Shown: positions 49,720 to 58,153 of the stretch, piece after piece
Position numbering within the stretch: position 1 is the first letter of the stretch
Layout: each line of letters begins with the position of its first letter
Assembly: GCF_002831565.1 (NCBI RefSeq)
Contig: NZ_CP025096.1
Location: forward strand, 5,310,609 to 5,374,608
Origin: Spirosoma pollinicola
GTDB taxonomy: Bacteria > Bacteroidota > Bacteroidia > Cytophagales > Spirosomataceae
Reading direction: 5' to 3'
DNA length: 64,000 nt
The notes under the pieces: generated by a model
What the model saw: the letters and a program-made list of their open reading frames with translations, nothing else
What the model was told of the DNA's origin: nothing
Databases searched by the model: none
Made by a program: the position numbers and the translations under genes

Positions 49720-50322
49720 ATGAAGAATACGTTTGTTTATGCGCTTGCAGGCGTTTTGTCATTAGTTTGTTTGGCTGTAGAAGCCCAAACGATGAAAATA
49801 GGTCATACGAGGATCGACTATATTTTATCTCTAACGCCTGAAAACAAGGTAATTACGGATTTATTAACAAATCAGCAGAAGCAAACACAGACTGAGATTA
49901 ACCGGTTACAGCAGGAATTGCAGGATAAATATGCCCTGTATCAAAAAGGTGTAGCTCAGATGACAGATATTATTCGAAAAGACAGAGAAACGGAATTGCA
50001 GGGTTTGCAGTCTCGTATTCAGGAATTTAGTCGAACCTCCGACGAAGCTATCCAAAACAAATACAAGCAGCTGATATGGCCAACCGTTGCTAAAATCCAG
50101 CAGGCTATTGACACTGTTGCTAAGCAAAACGGCTACACACACATCTTAAGCACCGGAAATACCGGCGCTATACTTTACGCGCCTGAAGAAACCAATATTA
50201 CAGAACTGGTCCTTAAGTATTTAGATATCACACCTGGTCAAAATGTGGGACAACCTGCTAAAGCTCCCAGTCCATCGACACCCGCGAAACGAGTAGCGCC
50301 GAAACCGGCTAAAAAGAAATAG
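49720..50322 (+). CDS. OmpH/Skp-family periplasmic chaperone
   Basis: Starting at the ATG at 49720 (MKNTFVYALAGVLSLVCLAV) gives a signal peptide and 200 residues; a longer open frame to 49627 is not supported. The mature part has the Skp pattern: MKIGHTRIDYILSLTPENK, a long coiled coil (QQKQTQTEINRLQQELQDKY to about 125), TVAKIQQAIDTVAKQNGYTH and NTGAILYAPEETNITELVLK. An extra Ala/Pro/Lys-rich tail of about 25 residues follows. It holds unfolded outer-membrane proteins in the periplasm, a fitting role next to so many barrel genes. Confidence 0.9.
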   Translation: MKNTFVYALAGVLSLVCLAVEAQTMKIGHTRIDYILSLTPENKVITDLLTNQQKQTQTEINRLQQELQDKYALYQKGVAQMTDIIRKDRETELQGLQSRIQEFSRTSDEAIQNKYKQLIWPTVAKIQQAIDTVAKQNGYTHILSTGNTGAILYAPEETNITELVLKYLDITPGQNVGQPAKAPSPSTPAKRVAPKPAKKK

Positions 50323-50367
50323 CCATTTGCACAGCTAGCGTAACGCAAGATCACCAGGCAGAAAAGC

Positions 50368-50401
50368 AAAATGCCCGACTCAGCAATAAGTCGGGCATTT
50401 T
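50368..50401. terminator. Bidirectional intrinsic terminator between ompH-like gene and hemA
   Basis: Perfect 13-base arms AAAATGCCCGACT (50368-50380) and AGTCGGGCATTTT (50389-50401) with an 8-base loop. The A-run and T-run at the two ends serve both strands. Confidence 0.93.
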
Positions 50402-50419
50402 ATTTGACGGAAACGTCAG

Positions 50420-51703
50420 TTAGTACGTATGTTTTTGTTCGTCTACTGAGTGCTTTTCTAAATCGAATAAATCGTTCAGTACGTCAATCAGTGTTTCGGC
50501 TTCACCCCGTTTGCAGGCTGCTTTGAGTTGAAGAACGGGTAATTTTATTATTTTCTGCATAATACCCCGTGTGATTTTGTCTACTTTTTCTGACTCACCA
50601 GGTGTAAGATGTTTCAAATGGCGGGCAATTTCATCGCGACGAATCTGCTCCAGCGCATTTTTGAGTTTGTTGATCGTAGGCGATACAACCATCTCTTTCG
50701 ACCAGTCGCCAAACTCTGCCACGGCCTGCGTAACAATCGCTTCGACCTGTGGAATAGCCGCTAAACGCTGGTTCAACGCTTCGTCGGCACGGTTACGGAT
50801 ATGGTCGATGTTGTACACCAGAACACCCGGAATCTGTTCAACGGCAGCATCAACACTGCGGGGTACAGATAGGTCAATAAAATATTTGAACGTCAGTACG
50901 TTTACGTCTTTAAGAAGCTCGGGGGTAATTAGTGGCTCATCGCGCATAATCGACGAAATGATCACATCGGCCCGGCGAATTTCGTCGGTCAGATTATCAA
51001 AGTCGGCTACCCGGAAACCGTATTGACTGGCAAGTACATCTGCCTTCGATTGGGTACGGTTGCAGAGCGTAATATTCGTCAGATTGCGGGCTTCGAGGTT
51101 TTTACAAACGTCGGTGCCAATTTCGCCCAGCCCAATGACCAGTACACTTGGGTTTTGCTTTTCGCCAATCAACTCGTCGATCAACTCAACCGCAGCGTAA
51201 GAAACAGAAGCGGCTCCGTCGCGGAAGGGTGTTTCCTGGGTTACTCGTTTATTGGTAAAGAAAATTGTGTGCATCAGTCGATGCAAAAACGGACCGGCCA
51301 TATCCAAATCGGCCGACCATTGGTACGACTGTTTCACCTGATTCGGGATTTGCATATCGCCAACAACCTGCGAATGCAAGCCAACGCACACTTCGAACAA
51401 ATGCCGAACGGCCTGATCGTGGGCGCCGAAAAACTGGAAATAAGGCAAATACGTGTCGGTATCTGTCAGGCCTTTTTCAATGAGTAACAGCCGGGCAATA
51501 TCGGCGTTTAGATCCTGATCAAAGGCATAATAGACCTCGGTGCGGTTGCAGGTTGAAATGACCAGCAAATCGGACAGACCGAAAAAGTCTTTCAGCCGGA
51601 ACATCAGCCGCTTGGCTTCGTCTTCGTTAAGTGCAATTAGTTCACGCACCTGAAGGGGTGCCGTTTTGTAGGATAAACTAATTGTTTTGAAGGTGTCTAA
51701 CAT
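50420..51703 (-). CDS. hemA: Glutamyl-tRNA reductase
   Basis: The 427-residue protein has the catalytic cysteine C52 in VISTCNRTEVYYAF, the NADPH-binding loop VLVIGLGEIGTDVCKNL (about 191-207) and the C-terminal dimer helix. It reduces glutamyl-tRNA to glutamate-1-semialdehyde, the first step of tetrapyrrole synthesis by the C5 route. A TAnnTTTG box lies 36-43 bases upstream, preceded by the near-palindrome CGGCATAATTGCCG (51747-51760), a possible binding site. Confidence 0.95.
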   Translation of the reverse strand: MLDTFKTISLSYKTAPLQVRELIALNEDEAKRLMFRLKDFFGLSDLLVISTCNRTEVYYAFDQDLNADIARLLLIEKGLTDTDTYLPYFQFFGAHDQAVRHLFEVCVGLHSQVVGDMQIPNQVKQSYQWSADLDMAGPFLHRLMHTIFFTNKRVTQETPFRDGAASVSYAAVELIDELIGEKQNPSVLVIGLGEIGTDVCKNLEARNLTNITLCNRTQSKADVLASQYGFRVADFDNLTDEIRRADVIISSIMRDEPLITPELLKDVNVLTFKYFIDLSVPRSVDAAVEQIPGVLVYNIDHIRNRADEALNQRLAAIPQVEAIVTQAVAEFGDWSKEMVVSPTINKLKNALEQIRRDEIARHLKHLTPGESEKVDKITRGIMQKIIKLPVLQLKAACKRGEAETLIDVLNDLFDLEKHSVDEQKHTY

Positions 51704-52050
51704 GGTGGTAAATCACGCAAATTGGCTAGTAGCCTTTACAAATTTACGGCATAATTGCCGGACATAGACATACCCAATACAATGGATTTGCTATTTAGAA
51801 TTCGTCCAAATAATTGACTAAATTCTTTGCTCAATCCTATTCAAATAGATAACGTAGCGGCCAGGTTTGTGGTTCTTATCTGCACAATTAAACCGATTTT
51901 CACGTTTACCTGATACAGGAATGTAGTTAGTATCTGAACGATCAATTACTTTACGGTTTAGTCGCCTGATACCCTTTATTTTGTAACACCACACAGGTTT
52001 CTTTTAGTCAACGGTCAATTTGGCCTTTTACACGAAAGGAGCAAGACGAT
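51704..52050. other. Divergent intergenic region between hemA and the histidine kinase
   Basis: 347 bases, A/T-rich, without an open frame of note. Contents seen: the hemA -7 box and dyad near 51739-51760, and, before the kinase, TTTATTTTG near 51975 and a clear AAAGGAG ribosome-binding site at 52035-52041. The middle, about 51770-51960, shows nothing I can name. Confidence 0.6.
51739..51760 (-). promoter_or_regulatory. Candidate hemA -7 box with adjoining dyad
   Basis: TAAATTTG on the minus strand (51746-51739) with the dyad CGGCA-TAAT-TGCCG (51747-51760) directly upstream. A TTG at the proper distance is absent. Confidence 0.4.
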
Positions 52051-53247
52051 ATGCTGAAGTCATTTGATATTTATAATCAGAATAACGTTCTGAAAATTAT
52101 TGTTGCCCTGAACCTGCTTCTGGTTGGAACGGGGTCATTACTTTATACAGACCGGCTTATTAATCGGCTGGAGGATCGGGAGGAACAGTATGTACAGCTT
52201 TACGCTAAAAGTATAGGTTATCTGTTTGGTTCAAGTCACCCAAATGCCGGCGACCTTACATTCGTAACCGATCAAATCATTCAGGCTAACACAACCATAC
52301 CCGCTATTTATGTTGATCCAAGCGGAGCATTTGCAGCGCACAAAAATATTGACGACATGCCTGCCGGGTTGACGCCTGAAGAAACCCAGAAATTTTTAAA
52401 GCAAAAGACGCTCGAAATGCGTAAGAAGCATGGACCATTGATTGTGGATTTAGGCGATGGCGAACAGGGACTGGTTTATTACACCAACTCAAGCCTGCTT
52501 CGACAGATAGCCTATTTTCCGTATGCGTTGCTGGCTATTCTTACCGCTTTGGGCCTGTTGGCATATCTGTCGTTCAGCTCATCACGCAGGGCTGAGCAAA
52601 ACCGGGTTTGGGTTGGGTTAGCCAAAGAAACGGCTCACCAACTTGGTACACCTATGTCGTCGCTTATGGCGTGGGTGGAGTATATGCGCTCAGACCCTGA
52701 CCAGTTTGACGGATCAATCACCGACGAAATCGAGAAAGATGTTCAACGTCTGGAAACAATTACCGCTCGTTTTTCGAGTATCGGCTCTGTACCAACGCTA
52801 AAAGAAGAAGACGTGAACGAAGTTGTCCGGCAGTTTACGGATTACCTCGCAAAGCGTATTTCGACAAAGGTAAAAATGAGCGTTACCAGCCAGTTGCCAC
52901 CCGGTCAGCAGGTGCAAATCAATAAACTACTGTTCGAATGGGTAATCGAAAACATCTGTAAAAATGCCGTCGATGCTATGAAAGGGGTAGGGGAGTTGCG
53001 GCTGAATATGGTATCGCTGCCACATCAGGAAGTAGCCATCGACATTACTGATACGGGTAAAGGAATGTCTAAAGCCCACATGCAAAAAGTATTCTCGCCC
53101 GGTTTTAGTACCAAAAAGCGAGGCTGGGGACTGGGCCTGACACTAGCCAAGCGAATTGTGGAAGAGTACCACGATGGGCGGCTCTTTGTAAAAAATTCAG
53201 AAGTGGGGAAGGGAACAACGTTTCGAATTGTACTCAACAGGAAATAG
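52051..53247 (+). CDS. Membrane-bound sensor histidine kinase
   Basis: The 398-residue protein has two membrane helices (about 15-33, VALNLLLVGTGSLLY, and about 153-175, AYFPYALLAILTALGLLAY), which frame a periplasmic sensor loop of about 120 residues. The kinase core follows: H196 in AKETAHQLGTPMSSL (H-box), ENICKNAVDAMKG (N-box), DITDTGKGMS (G1) and KRGWGLGLTLAKRIVEEYH (G2). An unusually good Shine-Dalgarno AAAGGAG precedes the ATG. No response regulator is adjacent; the sigma-54-type regulator at 55640 is the nearest candidate. Confidence 0.92.
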   Translation: MLKSFDIYNQNNVLKIIVALNLLLVGTGSLLYTDRLINRLEDREEQYVQLYAKSIGYLFGSSHPNAGDLTFVTDQIIQANTTIPAIYVDPSGAFAAHKNIDDMPAGLTPEETQKFLKQKTLEMRKKHGPLIVDLGDGEQGLVYYTNSSLLRQIAYFPYALLAILTALGLLAYLSFSSSRRAEQNRVWVGLAKETAHQLGTPMSSLMAWVEYMRSDPDQFDGSITDEIEKDVQRLETITARFSSIGSVPTLKEEDVNEVVRQFTDYLAKRISTKVKMSVTSQLPPGQQVQINKLLFEWVIENICKNAVDAMKGVGELRLNMVSLPHQEVAIDITDTGKGMSKAHMQKVFSPGFSTKKRGWGLGLTLAKRIVEEYHDGRLFVKNSEVGKGTTFRIVLNRK

Positions 53248-53309
53248 GCGATCGTAACTTACTTTTCTGCTTTTAAAAATCAACGTTTTTAAGAGTCAAG
53301 CCCGGTAGC

Positions 53310-53441
53310 TTAGCCAAATGTGCCAAATCCATCAACCGATGAACCCGTTTTCAGAGTTAGCGTTTTAACATTGCCCAACGACTTGATTTTCGGTGCACTA
53401 TACTTTTTTTTAGCTATCAAACCTGCTCTCTTTTCTGTCAT
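53310..53441 (-). CDS. Lasso-type RiPP precursor peptide (leader-peptide family), orphan
   Basis: A 43-residue peptide starts at the ATG at 53441 (MTEKRAGLIAKKKYSAPKIK...). The pattern Y-S-A-P-x-I-x-x-L-G-x-V-x-x-L-T (residues 14-29) is the leader motif YxxPxLxxLGxxxxLT that the RRE proteins of lasso peptide clusters recognise. The last residues (KTGSSVDGFGTFG) would be the core, but its Asp does not fall at the usual ring position 7-9 from a Gly start, so the modification may not be a standard lasso ring. No B, C or transporter gene is in the window. The open frame extends upstream to 53531 from a non-ATG start, which is improbable. Confidence 0.6.
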   Translation of the reverse strand: MTEKRAGLIAKKKYSAPKIKSLGNVKTLTLKTGSSVDGFGTFG

Positions 53442-53746
53442 GGTACTTATTCCTAGAACTAATGTATAAGGATAAAGGAGTAATTTTAAAATTGAATCTG
53501 TTATATCGTTGCAAGATAAGTAATAATACAATATTGTTAAAATCGTTTACTTATTTGTTTTCAAGTACTTTTCGGCCTACCTAAATGCGGAGCACTTTCC
53601 GGAAGATTAAGGAAGGCTGAATCTAATACGGGGAGTTTAACACGGATTTATAGAAAAATAGGCATGATGAAAAGCAGAGGGTGTTTCATAAACCATACCT
53701 TAATGATATGGCCTACGAAACACCCTTTACTCTGTTCTGGTATAAG
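53442..53746. other. Intergenic region upstream of the RiPP precursor
   Basis: About 300 A/T-rich bases. It contains the inverted repeat at 53678-53726 and probably the promoter of the precursor gene (TATCTTG near 53512, weak). Nothing else is seen. Confidence 0.5.
53678..53726. terminator. Inverted repeat after the 53747 lipoprotein gene
   Basis: Arms 53678-53697 and 53707-53726 pair with three mismatches, enclosing nine bases. It begins 21 bases past the stop of the lipoprotein gene on the minus strand. Confidence 0.65.
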
Positions 53747-54295
53747 CTATAAGGTTTTGGGAAATGGAACTGAGATCGTGTCGGTTTCAACTATGTTGCT
53801 GGTATTCAGAACCCGATCCCGAATTTCAATCTGAAATTTGGTTGGGTATAGTTGATAACTTGTGCCGTACTGAAAAATTTGATTGAAGTCCAGCGAGCCT
53901 TCAATAGCCCCTTTTGGTTTGCCCTTGGTGAGGTCTGGAATGTACAGTGTGTTATTAACGGCTTGCAATAATTCTTCGTATTTGTTATTGACAAGCCGGA
54001 AGGTACGAATTCTATAACTACCCCAGTTACCATTTGATTGGTACAGAAGAGAATCGGCCTTCGGTAATGGAATACTGTTGCCAATGTTTCCATCGCCGTC
54101 TTTAAAACCAACGGTAATAACAACGGAATCCCGCTTGCCTTTACCTACGCCTTTACCCGCTTCAATAGTATATTTAAACATCCCCTCATAATTGATGGCG
54201 GGGGTATTTGAGTAATTGGGTTCGTTAAAACAGGACGATAGCGTAAGGACTATGCCTACTACGAAAAGATACGGTTGAATTAGTTGCCGTCGCAT
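53747..54295 (-). CDS. Lipoprotein, function unknown
   Basis: Starting at the ATG at 54295 (MRRQLIQPYLFVVGIVLTLSS) gives 182 residues with the lipobox LSSC (Cys about 22). The mature part has KRDSVVITVGFKDGDGNIGNS, resembling calcium-binding Asp-rich loops (DGDGN) but in a single copy, and many polar beta-like stretches. The open frame reaches 54316 with an extra ATG-like start. It is divergent from the LuxE-like gene with only 38 bases between starts, so the two share promoter DNA. Confidence 0.72.
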   Translation of the reverse strand: MRRQLIQPYLFVVGIVLTLSSCFNEPNYSNTPAINYEGMFKYTIEAGKGVGKGKRDSVVITVGFKDGDGNIGNSIPLPKADSLLYQSNGNWGSYRIRTFRLVNNKYEELLQAVNNTLYIPDLTKGKPKGAIEGSLDFNQIFQYGTSYQLYPTKFQIEIRDRVLNTSNIVETDTISVPFPKTL

Positions 54296-54333
54296 ACTGT
54301 TGTATTCGTTGTGCAATAAACGCTTTTGTTACT

Positions 54334-55485
54334 TTGTCTTTCTTATCAACACTCTCAGCCGAGATCGCTGCACGCCGGCAGTTACTTCGGCAACAAATTC
54401 TGACGCTTGGTTTCGGTTCACCCGACCGCGACGCATTCGAGTCTCTGGCTTTGGCCGTTTTTCGCTATCAGGCGGCTTACAATCCCTTATATGCAGCTTA
54501 CCTGCACCACCTGAACATTCTGCCCGAAACGGTTTCTGACTTGCGCCAGATACCGTTCATGCCTATTAATTTTTTTAAAATGCATCCGGTATTAACGGGT
54601 ATCGATGCAAACCAACCCGTGGTAAACGGTGAAACCGAACTAACCTTTGCCAGCAGTGGTACTACCGATCGTAGTGTTGGTCCGGTGGTAACCAGTCAAC
54701 ATTTGGTGCCCGATCCAGACCTCTACGAAGCCATCAGTATCCGGATTTTTGAGGAAACGTATGGCCCACTTAGCAATTTCCACATTCTGGCTTTACTGCC
54801 GTCCTATCTTGAACGAAATAACTCCTCGCTCGTGTATATGGTTCAGCAATTTATGGACAGAAGCGTACGCTCACAAGCGGATACTAACCAGTCGGGATTT
54901 TTCCTTCATAATCATCGAGAATTAACAGAACGACTGCGGCAACTTGCTCAACAGCCTGATCAAAAGCGGATTTTGCTCATTGGTGTTACGTTTGGCTTGC
55001 TCGATTGGGCTGAATCAGAACCGGACTTGTCGTTTCTGGGCCAGCTACCCAATCTGGTTGTTATGGAAACAGGCGGTATGAAAGGTCGTCGGAAAGAACT
55101 CCTGCGCGAAGAGGTACATGAAATCCTGACAGACAGGCTGGGCGTGAAAGCAATCCATTCCGAATATGGCATGACCGAACTTCTTTCTCAGGCTTATTCG
55201 GCGGGCCGGGGAATATTCCGTCCAAGTTCAACCCTGCGTATTTTTCTGCGTGATATTAATGACCCGTTTTCCATCTATCCCGATCAGCCAGTTCAGACCC
55301 GCACCGGCGAGCGTCGCACTGGAGGTATTAATGTTGTCGACCTGGCCAATCTGGATTCATGTTCGTTTATCGAAACGCAGGATTTGGGGCAATATGTTGC
55401 CGAGGAAGAAATGCCGGGTAGTTTTCGGGTTATTGGCCGCTTCGATAATTCCGACGTGCGGGGCTGTAACCTGATGACTATCTGA
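54334..55485 (+). CDS. LuxE-like acyl-protein synthetase
   Basis: The 383-residue protein matches the LuxE/acyl-protein synthetase family: the ATP-binding loop ELTFASSGTTDRSVGPVVTS (about 106-125) and a second motif VVMETGGMKGRRKELLREE, then HSEYGMTELLSQAYS (about 269-283). In luminous bacteria LuxE activates fatty acids; stand-alone homologues activate unknown acyl groups. No luxC reductase is nearby. The only usable start is TTG at 54334, as the next ATG would remove conserved sequence. The 54-base inverted repeat follows its stop by two bases. Confidence 0.85.
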   Translation: MSFLSTLSAEIAARRQLLRQQILTLGFGSPDRDAFESLALAVFRYQAAYNPLYAAYLHHLNILPETVSDLRQIPFMPINFFKMHPVLTGIDANQPVVNGETELTFASSGTTDRSVGPVVTSQHLVPDPDLYEAISIRIFEETYGPLSNFHILALLPSYLERNNSSLVYMVQQFMDRSVRSQADTNQSGFFLHNHRELTERLRQLAQQPDQKRILLIGVTFGLLDWAESEPDLSFLGQLPNLVVMETGGMKGRRKELLREEVHEILTDRLGVKAIHSEYGMTELLSQAYSAGRGIFRPSSTLRIFLRDINDPFSIYPDQPVQTRTGERRTGGINVVDLANLDSCSFIETQDLGQYVAEEEMPGSFRVIGRFDNSDVRGCNLMTI

Positions 55486-55487
55486 AC

Positions 55488-55646
55488 CGCGTAACCTGGA
55501 CCGGGATTTTCTTAAGATTTAAAGGATTAAACAAGATTATCGAATAGAGCTCTTCGAACTATTCAAACAGGATAAGGATACTTTACCTGTTGGATAATCT
55601 TGTTTAATCCTTTAAATCTTAAGAAAATCCCGGTCCAGGTTACGCG
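55488..55646. repeat. Perfect 54-base inverted repeat with two inner hairpins
   Basis: Arms 55488-55541 and 55593-55646 are exact complements. The 51-base spacer contains two smaller hairpins, GAATAG/CTATTC (55542-55563) and AACAGG/CCTGTT (about 55566-55591), so an RNA would fold into a three-way junction. The right arm covers the last codons and stop of the sigma-54 activator gene. Confidence 0.92.
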
Positions 55647-56791
55647 TACAGTTTCACATCATCCAGCATGATTTCATCTCCGCACATAATAACAAGTCGC
55701 TCGATCACGTTCCGCAGTTCACGCACGTTACCTGACCAGGGCAATGACTGTAAGTAGTTCATGGCTTCGGGTGTGATCTCTTTAGCCGGAGCGCCGTACT
55801 CTGTGGCAATATCATGAAGGAATTTATCTGCCAGAAGTGGAATATCGCCCCGCCGTTCGGTCAGGGGCGGCACATGAATCATGATCACACTCAACCGGTG
55901 GAATAAATCTTCCCGAAAATTGCCATTAGCGATTTCCTGACGCAGGTCTTTGTTCGTAGCGGCAATAACCCGTACGTTGACTTTAATCTCTTTATCGCCC
56001 CCAACGCGCGTAATTTTACTCTCCTGCAAAGCCCGAAGCACTTTTGCCTGTGCGGAAAGGCTCATGTCGCCAATCTCATCGAGAAAAAGCGTTCCCCCGT
56101 CTGCTTGTTCGAACTTGCCTACGCGCCGGGCAGCTGCGCCTGTAAAGGCACCTTTTTCGTGACCAAATAGCTCACTTTCAATGAGTTCTCCTGGAATGGC
56201 AGCACAGTTTACTTCAATCAACGGTTGATTGGCTCGACTGCCTTTCTCATGAATTTGTTTGGCAACCATCTCTTTCCCTGAACCATTGGCACCCGTTACA
56301 AGTACCCGTGCTTCGGTAGCTGCCACCCGATTGATCGTATCTTTAACCTTCTTGATCGAGTCAGACTCGCCAACGATCTCATTCAGTTTATAGATGCGTT
56401 TTTTGAGCGTTTTGGTTTCCTGAACCAATTTTGCCCGTTCAATCGCGTTACGAACCGTAATGAGCAAGCGGTTCAGATCGGGCGGTTTGGTAATGAAATC
56501 GAACGCACCACGCTTGGTAGCCTCAACGGCGTTTTCGACATTGCCATAGGCCGAGATCATTATAATCTGCGTACTTTTTTCGGCTTCGTTGACTTTCATG
56601 AGCAATTCCAGCCCATTCAGTTTGGGCATCCGAATGTCGCACAGAGCTACGTCGTAGTTCGTACGCATAATCATGTCCAGTCCTTCTTCGCCGTCTTTCG
56701 CTTCGTCAACATCGTAGCCTTCATACTCTAAAATATCGCGTAGTGCCGCCCGAATAGGTTTTTCGTCGTCCACGATAATCAGTTTGGCCAT
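55640..56791 (-). CDS. NtrC-family sigma-54 response regulator lacking a DNA-binding domain
   Basis: Starting at the ATG at 56791 (MAKLIIVDDEKPIRAALRDI) gives 383 residues; the open frame to 56869 adds 26 residues of no receiver character. The receiver has D52 (LCDIRMPKLNG). The AAA+ domain shows the Walker A loop GANGSGKEMVA, the sigma-54-contacting GAFTGA loop, Walker B TLFLDEIGD and the arginine region. The protein ends right after the AAA+ lid (VRELRNVIERLVIMCGDEIM) with no Fis-type helix-turn-helix. It could activate from solution or dimerise with other regulators. It ends in the 54-base inverted repeat. Confidence 0.92.
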   Translation of the reverse strand: MAKLIIVDDEKPIRAALRDILEYEGYDVDEAKDGEEGLDMIMRTNYDVALCDIRMPKLNGLELLMKVNEAEKSTQIIMISAYGNVENAVEATKRGAFDFITKPPDLNRLLITVRNAIERAKLVQETKTLKKRIYKLNEIVGESDSIKKVKDTINRVAATEARVLVTGANGSGKEMVAKQIHEKGSRANQPLIEVNCAAIPGELIESELFGHEKGAFTGAAARRVGKFEQADGGTLFLDEIGDMSLSAQAKVLRALQESKITRVGGDKEIKVNVRVIAATNKDLRQEIANGNFREDLFHRLSVIMIHVPPLTERRGDIPLLADKFLHDIATEYGAPAKEITPEAMNYLQSLPWSGNVRELRNVIERLVIMCGDEIMLDDVKLYA

Positions 56792-57161
56792 ACAAATGGG
56801 GTAATTTTGAACAGTGAATTGTAAGTGTGTAAAAGTAGTTAGTCCAGGAACGATCCGTTGGAGCGCCAAAGCTATTATTATTGTTAATAAATTATTGATA
56901 ACTAGTTGGTTACTAATAGATCAATAGCAAAGTAACAGTTTATTACTACTTAGTATAGCCCGAAAATAGGGGATTTTGCATCGGCATCCGTTATAGAAGG
57001 GTTGATATTTGCTAAAATCTCTTTTCTTTTTCATAAAATGCCACAATAGTATGCTCACTAGCTGTCTCTATGTGTACAATTAAATAAAAAGCCTGATTCA
57101 TGAGTTAGTTAAGTATAGGGCCGTTTTTTCACTATAAATTGAGTTACTATTAACTCATTCC
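56792..57161. other. Divergent intergenic region (370 bases)
   Basis: A/T-rich sequence between the sigma-54 activator and the secreted esterase. An 8-base inverted pair (ATGAGTTA near 57100, TAACTCAT near 57150) lies before the esterase start. No open frame, sigma-54 -24/-12 box or RNA gene is recognisable. Confidence 0.5.
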
Positions 57162-58118
57162 ATGAAGCGTATGGTTATTCGTAGTTTGCTGATTTGTTCA
57201 TTGATGGCTTTTTGGGTAACAACGGTTTCGGCCCAGTCGCGCCGACGTGCGCAACTAACGGCTCAGCAAACCAATGGTCCCGTACCCGTTGTAGCCGCTC
57301 CGCAAACTCGGTTACTAGAGAGTATGGTGATGGGCAGTTCGCTGATGAACCAGGCCATTAAATTTTCGATCTACCTGCCGCCCGACTACTATACGTCTAA
57401 CCGACGCTATCCGGTTCTGTATCTATTACATGGTTACGGCGACAACGAAACTAGCTGGATACAGTTTGGTGAAGCCGACCGCATTGCCGACGAGGGTATT
57501 AAAAATGGGGAACTTCCCCCTATGATCATTGTGATGCCAAACGGCGGAGCTACCTGGTTTGTGAACGACTACCAGAATAAAGTTCGCTACGAAGATATGT
57601 TTGTGCAGGAGCTGATTCCGCATATTGACTCGGCGTTCCGTACGCGTACTCAACGGGAATTTCGGGGAATTTCGGGCCTCTCGATGGGTGGATTTGGCTC
57701 GCTCACATTAGCTATGCACCACCCGGAACTGTTTGGTTCGTGTGCTGCCCTCAGCGCAGGTATTCGCACTGATGAAAGTTTTAAGGATATTCCCGATGAC
57801 CGATATAATCTGGTTTTTGCGCCTGTATTTAGTGGACCGGCAAAAGGAGAAGAACGTCTAACTATTACCTGGAAGCGAAATAGTCCCATTACGCTGGCTA
57901 AATCGGCACCGGAAAATGACCTCAAACAAGTACGCTGGTATATCGACTGTGGTGACGATGACGCGCTGACCGTTGGTAATTCGATGTTGCATCTGGCATT
58001 GCTCGACCGTAAAATTTCCCATGAGTACCGTGTTCGCGATGGCGCCCATACCTGGTCATATTGGCGCACCGGCCTTCCCGATGCGCTCAAATTCATTGCC
58101 ACGAGTTTTCACCGATAA
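57162..58118 (+). CDS. Secreted esterase (PF00756-like)
   Basis: The 318-residue protein has a signal peptide (LLICSLMAFWVTTVSAQ) and a PF00756 alpha/beta-hydrolase: VLYLLHGYGDNETSWIQFGE, the nucleophile elbow ISGLSMGGFGSLTLAMHHPE, the acid region YIDCGDDDALT and the histidine DGAHTWSYWR. The build is the same as in the esterase at 9882-10772 (GLSMGGYGALYLATRHPD; PGGHSWEFW), so the two are related. It may cleave acyl groups from polysaccharides or other esters outside the inner membrane. Confidence 0.87.
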   Translation: MKRMVIRSLLICSLMAFWVTTVSAQSRRRAQLTAQQTNGPVPVVAAPQTRLLESMVMGSSLMNQAIKFSIYLPPDYYTSNRRYPVLYLLHGYGDNETSWIQFGEADRIADEGIKNGELPPMIIVMPNGGATWFVNDYQNKVRYEDMFVQELIPHIDSAFRTRTQREFRGISGLSMGGFGSLTLAMHHPELFGSCAALSAGIRTDESFKDIPDDRYNLVFAPVFSGPAKGEERLTITWKRNSPITLAKSAPENDLKQVRWYIDCGDDDALTVGNSMLHLALLDRKISHEYRVRDGAHTWSYWRTGLPDALKFIATSFHR

Positions 58119-58153
58119 AAGGCATTCCTTTTAGCAGTGATGGACTCACTAAT

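Noticed and set aside
54334..55485. LuxE-like enzyme as the maturation enzyme of the lasso-type precursor
   Set aside because: Lasso rings are made by asparagine-synthetase-like cyclases; LuxE-like proteins have no known role in this, and the genes are on opposite strands separated by a lipoprotein gene.
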